A stretch of DNA of 64,000 nucleotides from Diphasiastrum complanatum (Eukaryota; Streptophyta; Lycopodiopsida; Lycopodiales; Lycopodiaceae), in the NCBI GenBank assembly GCA_029204225.1, contig CM055109.1, forward strand, positions 42,080,544-42,144,543. The letters are read 5' to 3'. Shown here piece by piece: positions 10,551 to 20,935 of this stretch. The notes beneath the pieces are model-generated. The model was given only the letters and a program-made list of their open reading frames with translations, did no database searches and was not told where the DNA came from. Position 1 is the stretch's first letter. The number at the start of each line of letters is the position of its first letter. The position numbers and the translations under genes are program-made.

Positions 10551-11170
10551 ACTCTTGCAGCTTGGTGATCAGGTGAATCTGACTGAGATACAAGTGCATA
10601 CCAGTCTACGAGGGTTTGTTCCCAGAAAATCTTAAAATTTTGCAAAAAAACCCCAAAAAAATGCACTTTTTTCAAGATTTTTTGAGTTTCCTTGAAAAGT
10701 AACTCTTGCAGCTTGGTGAGCAGGTGAATCTGACTGAGATAAAAGTGCATACCAGTCTTCGAGGGTTTGTTCCCAGAAAATATTAAAATTTTGCAAAAAA
10801 ACCCCAAAAGAATGCACTTTTTTCAATATTTTTTGAGTTTCCTTGGGAAGTAACTCTTGCAGCTTGGTGAGCAGGTGAATCTGACTGAGATACAAGTGCA
10901 TACTAGTTCGCAAGGGTTTTTTTCCCAGAAAATCTTAAAATTTTGCAAAAAGACCCCAAAAAGATGCACTTTTTCCATGATTTTTTGAGATCTGCTAGGA
11001 AGTAACCTTTGTAAAGAGTTTTTTAGATAGATCTAACCAAGATCTGACTACTCTAAAATTTTTGTGAAGATCCAATGGCTAGATCTAGAAATATCTAAGA
11101 AAAAGTGCCAAAAAGTGCCAAAAAACTGAGTTTTTTCAAGATCTTGACAAATCTGCCCATCAAGAACTCT
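10551..11170 (+). repeat. Leader tandem repeats, 151-bp period
   Basis: Three clear units begin with ACTCTTGCAG at 10551, 10702 and 10853, spaced exactly 151 bp apart, and two diverged units follow near 11004 and 11163. Each unit carries CAGGTGAATCTGACTGAGAT and a homopurine/homopyrimidine stretch. The same ACTCTTGCAG-led repeat at similar spacing occurs in the leader of the Gypsy element at 20272-20935. Confidence 0.85.
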
Positions 11171-11716
11171 TGTAGAACTCACATTGTCTAGAAATCGTCC
11201 ATATATAGCTACTGTAAGAAGGTTGAAGGTTAGATTCACTCAGATCTAAAGAAATTAAAAAAAAAAAAACCACAAAGAACCAAGAAAAGAGGCTAAAATC
11301 ACACTATTAGCCACCTGAAACTAATCTGATATTGTCAAATCTAGTTGTAGTCACAATATCCATCAAGATCCAACATCCCTGCACTGAACCAAGTGAATGA
11401 ACTGCATATCAAGTTGATCAGTACCAAGAGAAATCAGTTTCCACCACCATCCATACCAATCATCCATCACTCTTCTGTCCACACTTTTCAGTCCATCTCC
11501 ATATTCTCTTGACAATATAACTTTCATTGCGGTTATCTGTTAAATCCATTTTTGTTTATGTTCACATCAATACGGATCCCTGTTTTCTTGATTCCTTTCT
11601 CCTCTTCTTTTTCTTCTTCCACTTAAAAAAAAAAAAAAGTTGGAACACCAGAGTCATTGAGCAAATCTTGAAGCAATTCACCAACTAGCTACTTTGCGAC
11701 ATTCTAGTGCTGAACT

Positions 11717-12182
11717 ATGGAGACCGCCCTTGTAGGATTATCGAAATTTAAAAAGTTCCCTGCTGAAACAATCCGAGACTACACCTATCAGATCTATCAT
11801 CTAGTGAAGGATTGTAATCCATCGATTCCTGAACAGTTCGTCATGGCAAAATACTATGCTGGACTGCCCAAAAGGATCAGATTTGGTATGGCAGAATTAG
11901 CATCCTATGCGTCACCTGTACAACTCTGTAAGGATGCTGCCAAGATGGAAATCTCACTCGGAAAGAAGGATTTTTCCTATCTAGATGGGGAATCAGAGGA
12001 ACAAAGGTCGACAACGAGCAATGATCCAACAAGAATGGAACCCCATGGAAGGCAACAAAGTGCAGCAAGGTCAAGCAAAACAAGTGCCGCGGAAGCCCCA
12101 GAACCTTGCACTTTAAGCTGTCAGCAAGCTTATGCTCGCTTTATTAAGTTTCTTGAAAAGGACGAATGTACCTTCTACTTCT
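11717..12182 (+). pseudogene. Gag of gag-only element A
   Basis: The frame opens METALVGLSKFKKFPAETIR and continues with MAKYYAGLPKRIRFGM, a retrotransposon Gag-like helical core. It is nearly identical to 36672-36004 in copy B. It is cut short at CTFYF, exactly where copy B has its knuckle CTFCFADHPSTRC, because the next 114 bases are inverted. The ATG is shared with copy B but is preceded by different sequence, so it may not be the true N-terminus. The product would have packaged element RNA, possibly into particles supplied by a related Gypsy element. Confidence 0.75.
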
Positions 12183-12291
12183 GACCGTTGAACCGCTGGA
12201 TCTGGCTGTCGACAAGCCTGTTGCTCTGCATTTTGTCCTTTTAACAAGCGCGGATTCTTGATTGGACACCTGGTACTTGGATGATCTCCAA
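12178..12291. other. Microinversion plus deletion inside element A
   Basis: These 114 bases match 36097-36210 on the same (+) strand, although elements A and B lie in opposite orientations. The segment is therefore inverted within A. In A the minus strand still encodes DHPSTRCPIKNPRLLKGQN, part of the Gag knuckle region. Directly after it, A jumps to sequence equivalent to B near 35648, losing about 450 bp that encode two further knuckles in B. A short CTTCT match at the left breakpoint is visible. Confidence 0.85.
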
Positions 12292-13143
12292 AGAAAAATC
12301 TTAGTGCCACTGGGTTATGAAGCGAGTGACGAAGAAGAAAATCTGATAAAAGTCCCAAGGTACGCAAAGATACCCTCGGGCAAACAAGTAGAACCATCAC
12401 ATAAGACAAAGGTGGTAGAATTCATCAAGCCAACGACTGTCGAGGAAATCAAGACACGGGCAACCGAGAAACTCCAGCAGATTCTATTAGGGCTTTTTTC
12501 ACACTCAATGTGAAGAATTCTTAGTGATGAATTACAAAGGGAACTAGCGTCAATAGGGCAACTTCAAGGCAATTCAGCACAAGATCCAAGAAAAAGTGCC
12601 ATCACACAGCCTTCAACGGGAAAGTGCAATGACCAAGAGAAGACTAAAGTTGATGATTGCCCCTCAACGAGCAAGATTCAACCAAAGTCTAATTGTTCCA
12701 CAATTCAACAGACCCCCAAATCAACGCCAATTCGGGGTATATCCATTCTTCAAAGGCCAAATCCAGGGAATCCAAGCCCAAAATGGTCAATTGCACAACA
12801 AGAACCAGAACCTACAATGATAAAGCCTTGTCCTAAATCTATGATATTGACTGCTGAGGAAAGTCGTCAGGCTGATGCATACTTCGAACACCTGGACAGA
12901 CAAGAGCATCAAGCAAGCACGTCATATCCACATTATGATTTGGGGGAGTCTATGACATTGGGACCAGTTGCGCCGATCTATGAAGATCCATTATATCAGC
13001 AAGATTTATCTTGGGATCCTCCGATGGAATACCTCGACTACCCAATTGTCAATAAACAAGGTTACCCGGAATGGCCACCAGACCTTTATGGGTATTATTG
13101 GAAATCTGACAAGTCCAGTTTCTTGCTGATCAACAATCAATAA
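12292..13143 (+). pseudogene. Second coding block of gag-only element A, function unknown
   Basis: It begins with ILVPLGYEASDEEEN and runs to LFSHSM, where a TGA replaces an Arg codon still present in copy B. After a frame change it continues as one open stretch with CPKSMILTAEESRQADAYFE and LSWDPPMEYLDYPIVN, ending LLINNQ with TAA at 13141-13143. No enzyme motif is seen. It is acidic and rich in Pro, Tyr and Gln towards the end. Conservation between copies A and B suggests it was once translated as the C-terminal half of Gag. I cannot assign a function. Confidence 0.65.
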
Positions 13144-13215
13144 AGCCTCAGGTTTTACGTAAGCGAATTCTATCCACGATTTTTCTGAAGCACCCATGTC
13201 CTAGCAATAAAAGAA

Positions 13216-13229
13216 CCGACAACAGCGCC
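13216..13229 (+). other. tRNA-Asp 3'-end-like segment upstream of the 3' LTR
   Basis: CCGACAACAGCGCC resembles CCGGCAACGGCGCC at the 3' end of plant tRNA-Asp (12 of 14 as I recall that sequence). The same segment is kept in copy B at 34722-34709. It lies in sense orientation near the element's 3' end, where no PBS is expected. It could be chance. Confidence 0.35.
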
Positions 13230-13698
13230 CCTTCACGACAGTTGCAGCCTAGTGCCGAGGGACTGACACTACTTTGGGCCGTGGATCCTGTTGTGGGTAT
13301 TTCATGTATACAAATAAATAAGTGAGTCCCACCACTTAAAATACTGTTGGCCAAGCCTTGCCTAGTGGGCCCCGCCACAGTACAATAGCATAATAAGTGC
13401 AAGGCATTAGCGTCCTATGTGTATAAGTCCAGCCACTAATGAGCACAAGTAGCAAGTTGTAATTCCTAGGAATAAGAGACTAGGGGCTTAAAACTCTAAA
13501 ATGACATTAGAGGCCCTAAGTCAAGTTGCAAATAAAAAAGCTAAAAGGGCCCAACTTAAAACTCACATGAATCATGTGAGTGCCCTTGTGCTTTCTTAGC
13601 ACCAATAGATTTAAGTTGTGTTTATTTTAAAGGCTTGGATTAGAATCCTTGTCCCAATGAAGTGGCCAATGAGAGTGAAGAGGCTCACCTCTAAAATC

Positions 13699-13706
13699 TA
13701 TAAGAG
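13699..13706 (+). promoter_or_regulatory. LTR TATA box
   Basis: TATAAGAG is followed by GGAGCC. The related LTR at 22894-22076 has TATAAAAAGG then CACC at the equivalent place (22551-22542, -). A CT-rich tract lies downstream in both, as expected for a plant Pol II core promoter with a pyrimidine-rich leader. Confidence 0.6.
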
Positions 13707-13773
13707 GGAGCCATTTTATTTGTATGGTATCATCTTCCATTCTCATTCTAATAAAACTCTCTTGGTTTCTCCA

Positions 13774-13912
<139 letters not shown>

Positions 13913-14039
13913 ATGTTGGGTAAAAAATAGCTTTGGGTAGGCGCTCGAGCCCCCGAAGCCTTTCTCAACCTAGGCGTTCTCTCTCTCCCTCTCTCCACTC
14001 TCTTTCTCCTCTCTCTCCTCTCCCTCTCTCTTCTTGCTA

Positions 14040-14197
14040 TGTAGGTGAAGGCGAGGTTGCCGCTCCCAGTGACGGACCCCTATGCTACATCGACGACACA
14101 ACAAAAGATGATGATTCGTGGGAGAGAGTTGATAGCATAAAGAAGAATTTCCTGAAGTTTAGCTTCTAAGGATAGAAGCAGTTTTAGGAGGGAAGAA
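14040..14197 (+). other. Coding-like tail and polypurine tract before a Gypsy LTR
   Basis: A short open stretch ends KKNFLKFSF with TAA at 14167-14169, followed by TTTTAGGAGGGAAGAA directly before the LTR start TGTTATGTCC at 14198. This is the arrangement expected at the 3' end of a Gypsy polyprotein with its polypurine tract, but too little remains to name a domain. Confidence 0.45.
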
Positions 14198-14670
14198 TGT
14201 TATGTCCATGACCAGTACATAGGATATAGTCTACTCCAAGTCTTGGGTACACGGTACTCCAGTGAAACAAGCTGTTAGTAATGCCACGTCATACTGGACG
14301 TGACCCGAAAGTAACTAATATCCTTGTGAGGCCCAAAACACACTAAATGGAGTTTAGACAAGGCATGAGATAGTGTATGCATGTGTAGAGTTATTAATAG
14401 CAATTCTATGAATAGTTGGTCCATGCTTAGGACTCTATTCTAGGTGAATCTATGTATAGAAAATTTAGCGCTATGCATGGCTATGTGCCCAGGTTGCTTT
14501 TGGCTCTATATATTGGGTCCAAACTCACCCTATTCCTCATCATGATTTTGGATTCATTGCCAGGCTCTCACTCTATATTCATGTTTCTTGTTCCTTGGCT
14601 TGGGGGTGAGGCTTCTAGAGTTTAATTGGATGCTTCTACTTGGTTGGGTGGTTTCTCCATAATCATAATC
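14198..14670 (+). repeat. Gypsy F LTR (right edge uncertain)
   Basis: It starts TGTTATGTCC just after a polypurine tract. It contains TATATAT at 14507-14513, then TTGGGTCC and a CT-containing leader, consistent with U3-R-U5. No standard plant PBS was found after it, so the right edge near 14670 is placed only by the start of gag. Confidence 0.6.
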
Positions 14671-14687
14671 AAATGAGAGATTAGCAG

Positions 14688-15450
14688 ATGGAGGTTCTGT
14701 TGAATCAAGTGAAATTGATGTCTTTACCCAATTTTGGTTTTCAACTAGAGGTTTATGAGGGGGAGAAGAAAGAGAAGAAACCTGAAGTCATCGAGGACTG
14801 GCTGGCCAAGTGGAGTAGTTACTTCAATCTGCACGGAGTTCTTGATAAGAAGAAAATTGAAAGCATCGTGCTGGTTTTACGCGGCAAAGCGTCATCATGG
14901 TGGTGAGACTTACCGGTGAAGACAACTACTTGGGATGAGTTTGCGAAAGTTTTCAAGAAAGCTTTTGTAACTGCTGATGACATTGATACTACCTGAAGTT
15001 CGTGAATTGCAGGATGGGTACAAAGAATTTAGACTCTTATATCCAGTAATTCATGGACCTATGGAATAGGGTTCCATCATTTGATGCGAAGTTGGCACTT
15101 TAGCAGTTTGTCCTAAGTTTGTCAGTCGACTATCAGAACAAATGTAGGCGAAATGTGCTTTAAAACCTCGAGGATGCGTTTCAGACTGCGAAAGCATATG
15201 ATTCCATAGTGGTGGCATGTAAGAAGCAGTTTGCGCAAATTCCAACCACTTTGAAAACCAAGAAGGGTAAGAAGCACAATCCAAACCAAGCGAAATATTT
15301 TGACGAATTAGATCAAGCAACATCAGAACCTAGAAAGCCGAAGAGAAAGAGATTTAAGGAATCTATGTCCTGAGAAAAGGCTAAGAAAGAGAACTTATAT
15401 TTTGTCTGTAAGAAACCTGGACATGTGATGAAATTTTGTCCAGAAAGGAA
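14688..15450 (+). pseudogene. Gypsy F Gag with degraded zinc knuckle
   Basis: The opening stretch includes PNFGFQLEVYEGEKKEKKPE and EDWLAKWSSYFNLHGV, with VLRGKASSWW closing the first piece. That is a retrotransposon Gag (gag_pre/UBN-like helical) signature. After stops and shifts, fragments continue to the knuckle near 15395-15435, which reads YFVCKKPGHVMKFC. The first Cys of CX2CX4HX4C has become Tyr. It would be the capsid protein of the Gypsy element and overlaps the protease frame slightly. Confidence 0.78.
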
Positions 15451-15964
15451 GAAAATGTCTGCCCATATGATTGAGATCCCAGGAGGCAATGATAAGACTT
15501 TGAAAAATAACCTGACCGATTGTGAGTGTGAATGTTCTCTCAATACTACTTTCTTGCCTAATGAACTCTTCTGTTTAATTGGCACAGTTAAAGATCAAGA
15601 AGTGAGTATTCTATTGGACAGTGGTTCAACTCATAATTTTGTTAATTCTCGTCTTATGCAGAAACTTAGCTTGAAAACTAAAGCTAGAAATCATAGATAT
15701 AAAGTTTATCTAGTTTCAGGAGCAAAGTTGGAGACATGGAACGTAAAAGTCCCGAAGCTCCCAGTTTTGATGCAAGGACACACAAAAATAGTTAATTTTT
15801 ATGTTTTAGATCTAGCCCGTACTGATTTAATCCTAGGTTATGAGTGGTTATTTAGTGAATCGTCTTCTCTGTTGATTGATTTTGAAAAGCATGTTCTCAC
15901 TTTCAAGGAGGGTGATAAGGTAGTTACGTTATTTGGCAGTAATTTTGTACGTCCGTTGGATTAG
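15425..15964 (+). pseudogene. Gypsy F aspartic protease, active site intact
   Basis: The retropepsin active-site loop is ILLDSGSTHNFVNS, an unaltered D-S-G. Downstream are VLDLARTDLILGYEWL, matching the second conserved hydrophobic-Gly-x-x-Trp-Leu element, and LLIDFEKHVLTFKEG. The frame ends in TAG at 15964. In an active element it would cleave Gag-Pol. The fold looks complete, but the polyprotein around it is truncated. The upstream ATG at 15425 is inside the knuckle region and is unlikely to be a true start. Confidence 0.85.
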
Positions 15965-15991
15965 ATTTCTACAGTTAATGAAATAAAAACA

Positions 15992-16267
15992 TTGGATGTT
16001 TCAGAGTATGAAGTTTTTTCAATATGTGCTATTTCAGTTGTGGATGATCCTGAAATGAATCTAAATGGTTGTGAATTCTCAGCAATTCTTAACTCACTAA
16101 ATTTAGAACATGAAAAAGCAGTGAAAGAACAGATCACAAATGAATTTAGGGATGTTTTTCCATCTGAATTACCTCATGGTTTACCACCGTCTAGGTCAGT
16201 AGACCACAAGATTGAGCTAATTCCAGGGAGTCAATCTGTCTCTAGACAACTTTATAGGTTTTCTTAG
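15992..16267 (+). pseudogene. Gypsy F PR-RT linker, truncated
   Basis: The segment ends with FPSELPHGLPPSRSVDHKIE and LIPGSQSVSRQLYR, the standard stretch directly preceding RT in chromovirus-like plant Gypsy elements. It is separated from the protease frame by one stop. The next expected RT motif is absent because the sequence changes to Copia integrase at about 16268. The TAG at 16265-16267 lies at this junction. Confidence 0.85.
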
Positions 16268-17054
16268 AAGGTACACTCTGACATCTATGCACCGTTTGAT
16301 GTGGTCTCCCTAGGAGGTTCAAAATACTACATCACTTTCATTGCAAATTCAAGCAAGTTTGCAGTCGTGTATTTTATCCACAACAAATCGGAGGCCTGAA
16401 CAAATTTACAAAGTTCGTGAATTGGGTTGAGAAGTGGACTGACAAGAAGGTGAAGCAGCTGAGAACAGACAGAGGAGGAGAGTACAGCTCCAAATGATTT
16501 GCTAAGTTTTGTACTAGTAGAGGCATACTTCACTTGAAGACTGCAACATACACACCACAACACAATGGTGTGGCAGAGAGGAGAAATCGCACTCTCATGG
16601 AAACAATGAAATCAATGATGGCCTATTCAAAGGCGTCAAAATTTTATGGATTGAAGCAGTAGCTACAACCAACTATTTGCAGAATAGGACATGTAGATCC
16701 AGTGTTGCACATACCACACCACACGAGGTTTGGTGGGACAACAAACCAAGTCTGACTCATGTGTGTATTTTTGGATGCATCACACATGCCCACATTTCAG
16801 ATCAGAAAAGAAAGAACCTGGATGAAAAGGTGGAGCAGGGACTCCTAGTAGGATATGATGTTCACTCATAATACTACAGGATCTACATGCCTGACAAAAG
16901 ACAAATCAAGATTGTCAGAGATGTCAGATTTGATGAGTCAAAGACAATGGCTGACGGATATCTAGTTGGCTACAAAATTTTGACGAGAGACTACTATGAC
17001 CTGCCAACTTCTATGGAGGGAGCAGACCCTGAGCACCCAGAGCAAGATGCTTAA
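16268..17054 (+). pseudogene. Copia H integrase core and C-terminal region
   Basis: The DDE residues can be followed as D in VHSDIYAPF, D in LRTDRGGEYS and E in NGVAERRNRTL, so the triad is kept. The zinc-binding HHCC part is missing. Stops interrupt the frame near 16495 and 16870. Later motifs include PHEVWWDNKPS and VGYDVHS, typical of the Copia integrase-to-RT link. The protein would insert element DNA into the host genome. Confidence 0.85.
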
Positions 17055-17210
17055 GCCAGATGGACAAAATGACTATTCAGACGACGAGTAGCTAGGCGCA
17101 GATCATGTACCCACCAGGATACCCACTACTCATCAATATTCAACAATAAGCAAACACAAGAAGCTTGACAAAGACAAAGCCATCGAACTAATTACGGACT
17201 TAGAAGGTCC

Positions 17211-17690
17211 ATGCGAGAAAGAAGAGCACCTGTCAGATTTGTACTTGATAGTTCAGCCTCTATATCAGAGGAGTTATGTGGATTTGGAGGAGAACCTCAA
17301 ATATATGAGAAAGCTATCAACTGTCCAGAGAAGGGCAAGTGGATTAAAGCGATGGAACATGAGATGAATTCTATGGAGCAGAACAACGTTTGGAATCTGG
17401 AGGCATTACCAGTAGACAAGAAGACTATGAAGTGCAAATTGGTTTTCAAGTACAAGTATGGACCTGATGGCAACGTATTCAAATACAAGGCCAAATTGGT
17501 GACGAAAGGTTTTTCTTAGAAGTATGGTGTTGACTATACTGAAACCTTTTTTCCAGTCGTAAATCATTCATCCTTACGCTTGTTATTTGCCTATGCAACA
17601 ACGTACAGTCTTAAGATCCACATCATGGATGAAAAGACCGCCTTCCTACACGGCGAGTTGAATGAAGATCTCTATATGGACCAACCTCCA
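17211..17690 (+). pseudogene. Copia H reverse transcriptase, N-terminal half
   Basis: Typical Copia RT motifs are present: WIKAMEHEMNSMEQNNVWNL, KYKAKLVTKGFS, a TAG, then KYGVDYTETFFPV and HIMDEKTAFLHGELNEDLYM. The catalytic YVDD box is not reached because the sequence switches to RNase H of another Copia copy near 17690. One in-frame stop (17517-17519) and the missing second half make it non-functional. Confidence 0.87.
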
Positions 17691-17696
17691 GTATTT

Positions 17697-18207
17697 GTAC
17701 AAGAATGAAGATCTAACCATTGTTGGCTATTCAGATTCCGATTTTGCAAGTGATAAAATGGATCGAAAGTCCATTAATGCATATACTATCTTTCTTGGAG
17801 GCAATCTTGTGTCTTGGCTTTCAAAGAAGCAAGATACCATATCTCTATCATCTTGTGAGGCCGAGTACAAAGCACTCACTACAACAACTAAAGAGGTGCT
17901 TTGGATCAAGAGGTTAATCATGGAGCTAAAGTGCATCAAAGAGGATGATCTTCCCTTGATCAAATGTGACAACATATCGGCACAAGCTCTTGCAAAAAAT
18001 CATATTTTTCATGCAAGAAGCAAGCATATAGAAGTGGCACACCATTTTGTAAGGGAAAAGCTCATTGGAGGTGAAATCAACTTAGAACATGTCGACACAT
18101 CTTCATGTATTGCTGATCCTCTCACAAAGTCACTTTGCAAAAGTGTCTTCTCAAAGCATAGGTCTAATCTTGGTCTTATCTCAAGATCAATGCTTGATCC
18201 ACATTAG
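17697..18207 (+). pseudogene. Copia J RNase H, complete domain
   Basis: The domain is open throughout. Acidic catalytic residues are visible in VGYSDSDFASD, SSCEAEYKAL and IKCDNISAQAL. The C-terminal HARSKHIEVAHHFVREKL motif is intact. The frame ends at TAG 18205-18207, 18 bp before the LTR, as in complete Copia elements. It would remove the RNA strand during reverse transcription. It lacks the RT it should be fused to, so it is a fragment. Confidence 0.88.
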
Positions 18208-18225
18208 ATACATTTTTAGGAGGAG

Positions 18226-18845
18226 TGTCAAAATATTGAAAAGTCTATCTAATGTTGTGAGTAGGGGTCCTAAAAATGCCAAAGATGAATTGAGCTCTTT
18301 TGGCTTAGTAAAGACCCCTCTTAGAATAAAATATTCAAGGTAGGTAGAAGTAGAAACCTGAGCTACCATAGGAATTGCCATTTGTACTTTACATGCCACA
18401 TTTAATGCATGAAAAGACTAGGTGGCACAATTAGACATAGTGAGGTGGCTTGAATAAGTCTAGATAGCTTGAGAGGTGGATCCACAACTCCAATTCAACT
18501 CAAAGTAGGAGGAGAGTCCATGGATCTATATATATGTGATGTACTCTCATTGAGAAAGTGATGAAATTTGTGTGTAATGCAAATTTGGAGACAAGCTCTT
18601 TGTGCCCTCTCTCTCTCTCCATGAGTTTTGTACTTCCTATTTTCTCTCTCTAGCCGAGTAGAGACATTTATGATGCTTAGTCTTATGTTTTGTTGACAGA
18701 TCTTGCTTGTAACACAATAATATTGCTTGTATGATCAGCTTTCCTATTGAAAACCAATGCTAGTCTGATCTTTATGGTATTATTGGGCTTAGGAGATCAA
18801 AAACATGTGTAGGGCGTCCCACACGTGTGAATTCAGCAATATTCA
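18226..18845 (+). repeat. Copia J 3' LTR (620 bp)
   Basis: It starts TGTCAAAATATTG right after the polypurine tract and ends CAGCAATATTCA, a partly inverted match. A CACACGTGTG palindrome lies at 18820-18829, about 16 bp before the end. A CT-rich patch occurs near 18606-18650. To the right, Gypsy Gag coding sequence resumes at once. Confidence 0.8.
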
Positions 18846-20064
18846 TTTATGGCAGGATCCATATATGGTTCATCTGGCCCATACCATTGCTGCTGCTTAG
18901 GATGAGGTGGTATTGGCATCTCTGGTTCTACTGCTGTCAAGTTTACATGGGCCACTTGTTGATTGGCTGGCCCTGGTGGTGCAGGTAAGGCCATACGCTG
19001 TTGATTATTCGGTGCGCCGTACCTCGGTGCCGCATTTGGTGCCCCTTGACGATATGGATAAGAAGTCTGATAAGGACTCCTTTTCTGTTGGACAATCCGG
19101 GGACTAAATGTTGTATCGTGTGATGTTGCTTTGCACAAACGACAAAATCTATGGGTCAATCTCAGATTTTGCTTTAGGACTGGGCACTCGGTCATTGTAT
19201 TGTTTTGCGTGCATATTGAACACCATACTTTTTTGTGTCGGGGATATTGTAGCTGGTTTTGTTCTGGTAGATTTGGCATTGTTGCTACAGTTCCTTGTAA
19301 GGCTTTCAGTTTCTGATCAAATTGTGCAATAACTGTTCCATCTGCTGTTTGTGTAATTTTGTCATCTGTTTCAACAGCAGTTCTGTGGATAGAGTGAAAG
19401 CTATCGAGGGAGTAAGAGTATGGGGGGATAGATATTCGTCGTCTGATCTCTCATTCTCTTCCCTGATGGCATCCTCCATAGCTTCTTGTAGAGTAGTGTA
19501 CTGCTCTTGTCGTTTCAGTTCTCTCCTGATGCTACGTGGTAACCTTGCAAGGAACCACATGATCACTGCATGATCGGGAGTCAGGACTGTAGTGCACTCG
19601 GATCGTAGATGTTTGACTTGCTCAATATAGTCTCTGACCCTTTCTCTTTTTCCCATTTTCACCTTGCTGAACAGGAGAAATGAGTCTTCTAGGAACTTCC
19701 TTGGTTTAAAGCGCGTGATGAGAGCCGCTTTAACCGCTTTCCGGGTGGATTTTTCTTCCTCTGATAGATTGAAAAACCAATCTTGAGCCATCGCTACTAG
19801 TGACATGGGGGAACAACATCAACTTCTCTACAGATGTCCGATTGCCGTAAATTTCACAAGCTTGCTCGTAGATCTGGAGGAAGTAGATGGGATCTGATGA
19901 TCCGTCGTATTTTGGTATCTCCATCCCGAGGTGCCCTCCGGACTACTTGCAAGGGAGTGACAGGTACGAGTTGACCCATTGGATCCATTGGCACTAGGTC
20001 TGGTTTTGTCTCTTGTTTTGTAGCTACTAATCTGGGAAGGTGTGGTGGTTTTGTTACTGATCAA
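18846..20064 (-). pseudogene. Gypsy E Gag with zinc knuckles
   Basis: The N-terminal motif EIPKYDGSSDPIYFLQIYEQ is followed by AMAQDWFFNLSEEEKSTRKA, a standard retrotransposon Gag (capsid) core, then FLEDSFLLFSKVKMGKRERV and a long helical stretch to about 19306. The C-terminal part (19279-18846) has CSICTQNNTMTEC and FCRLCKATSHDTTF, two variant cysteine boxes. At least two frameshifts separate the pieces. The end (AINEYC and TGA) is formed by the junction with the Copia J LTR. It would form the capsid of the element. Confidence 0.82.
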
Positions 20065-20269
20065 TCTGATTGGCTGAAAATCAGGCCCCTTACGGTGATT
20101 TTTTCTTGATAACTTTCTACTCCTTGCACTGATTGACCCGAGATTTTGACAGTAGCTGGATCTGGTGTAGATCTTTCCACTGATCTAGTATGCGAGGGTT
20201 CTTTGGTGCGAGGGTTCTTTAGTTATTTTACAAACACAAAATCTTGATATCTCTCAAATTACTAGGAAG

Positions 20270-20935
20270 TAGCTCTTGCAAGGATTACAAGAGCTGAATC
20301 TGGCCTAGATCTGACCTTGAAAATCTTTGCATTTAAATCTCGCAAGAAGTGAAAATTTCACTGTTGTGAGGGCTCAAAACCACTAATTTGGCTTGATCTT
20401 CACCAATACTCGATACTTACTCTTGCAGACCTCTTCATTAATGGAAATTGACATTCTGGATTTATTGAAATGGTCTACGAGAGTTCTCTCAAGAAGGATT
20501 TGTTAGATCTTCATTTTTTAGTGATTTTTTTAGCACTTAAACCCAATTTTCTATTCACTGGAATTAAACTAGCTCTTGCAGACTCTTCTATGTCCTGGTC
20601 TCACTAAGATGGAACTTCAGAATTCTCTACAAGGGTTCTTACCCACTAGAACTGAAAATTTTAGTGTCTGCAAGGGTTCTTTGATATTTTCTCATCTTTT
20701 TTTAACTAGAAACTCTCCCACAGGCACTTAGATAGTGAACTAACTCTCGCAAGCTTTTCTGTGTCCTAGTCTCACTAAGATGAAACTTCAGAGGGCTCTG
20801 CGAGAATTCTGGTGAAGATTTGTATTTTTTTGGATTTTTACAAGGGTTTTTTGATTTTTTTATGATTTTTTATTTATTTTTGCAATCTGCTTGGAATCAA
20901 CTCTCGCAGGCTTCTATGCAAGTCTGGGCCAGTAC
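20270..20935 (-). repeat. Gypsy E leader repeats, about 150-bp spacing
   Basis: CTCTTGCA/CTCTCGCA-led units begin near 20272, 20422, 20572, 20746 and 20899, each followed by a variant of CCTRGTCTCACTAAGATG and a GAGGGTTCT or GAGAATTCT segment. Spacings are about 150, 150, 174 and 153 bp. They match the start of the 151-bp repeats at 10551-11170. Confidence 0.75.

Larger units (their letters stand above)
14198..16267 (+). mobile_element. Ty3/Gypsy element F: LTR, gag, protease, start of RT
   Basis: Plus-strand order is LTR-like region (14198 to about 14670), gag (14688-15450), protease (15425-15964) and the PR-RT linker (15992-16267). The sequence stops at the linker motif VSRQLYRFS and continues at 16268 as Copia integrase, so the Gypsy RT onwards is missing. 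The protease active site is intact, unlike all other Gypsy copies in the window, so this fragment is relatively young or slowly decaying. Confidence 0.85.
16268..17690 (+). mobile_element. Copia element H: integrase core to mid-RT
   Basis: The piece enters in the integrase core (VHSDIYAPFDVVSLGGSKYY, about 16270) and ends in mid-RT (FLHGELNEDLYMDQP, near 17690), both ends being abrupt. Its sequences differ from Copia families C and N, so it is a separate family. It is flanked on the left by Gypsy F and on the right by RNase H of another Copia element, giving a mosaic of three elements in under 2 kb of junctions. Confidence 0.85.
17690..18845 (+). mobile_element. Copia element J: RNase H and 3' LTR
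   Basis: This is the 3' end of a Copia element on the plus strand: RNase H (17697-18207), a polypurine tract (TTTTTAGGAGGAG, 18213-18225) and the LTR (18226-18845). The right edge lies inside the Gag of a minus-strand Gypsy element, so J or its parent inserted there. The RNase H closely resembles the one at 43040-43330, placing it in the same Copia clade as family N. Confidence 0.85.

Noticed and set aside
10014-10807. Overlapping ORFs of 142 and 217 codons on the minus strand
   Set aside because: They cover the G+C-rich and 151-bp repeats, have no domains and repeat their own sequence with the repeat period.
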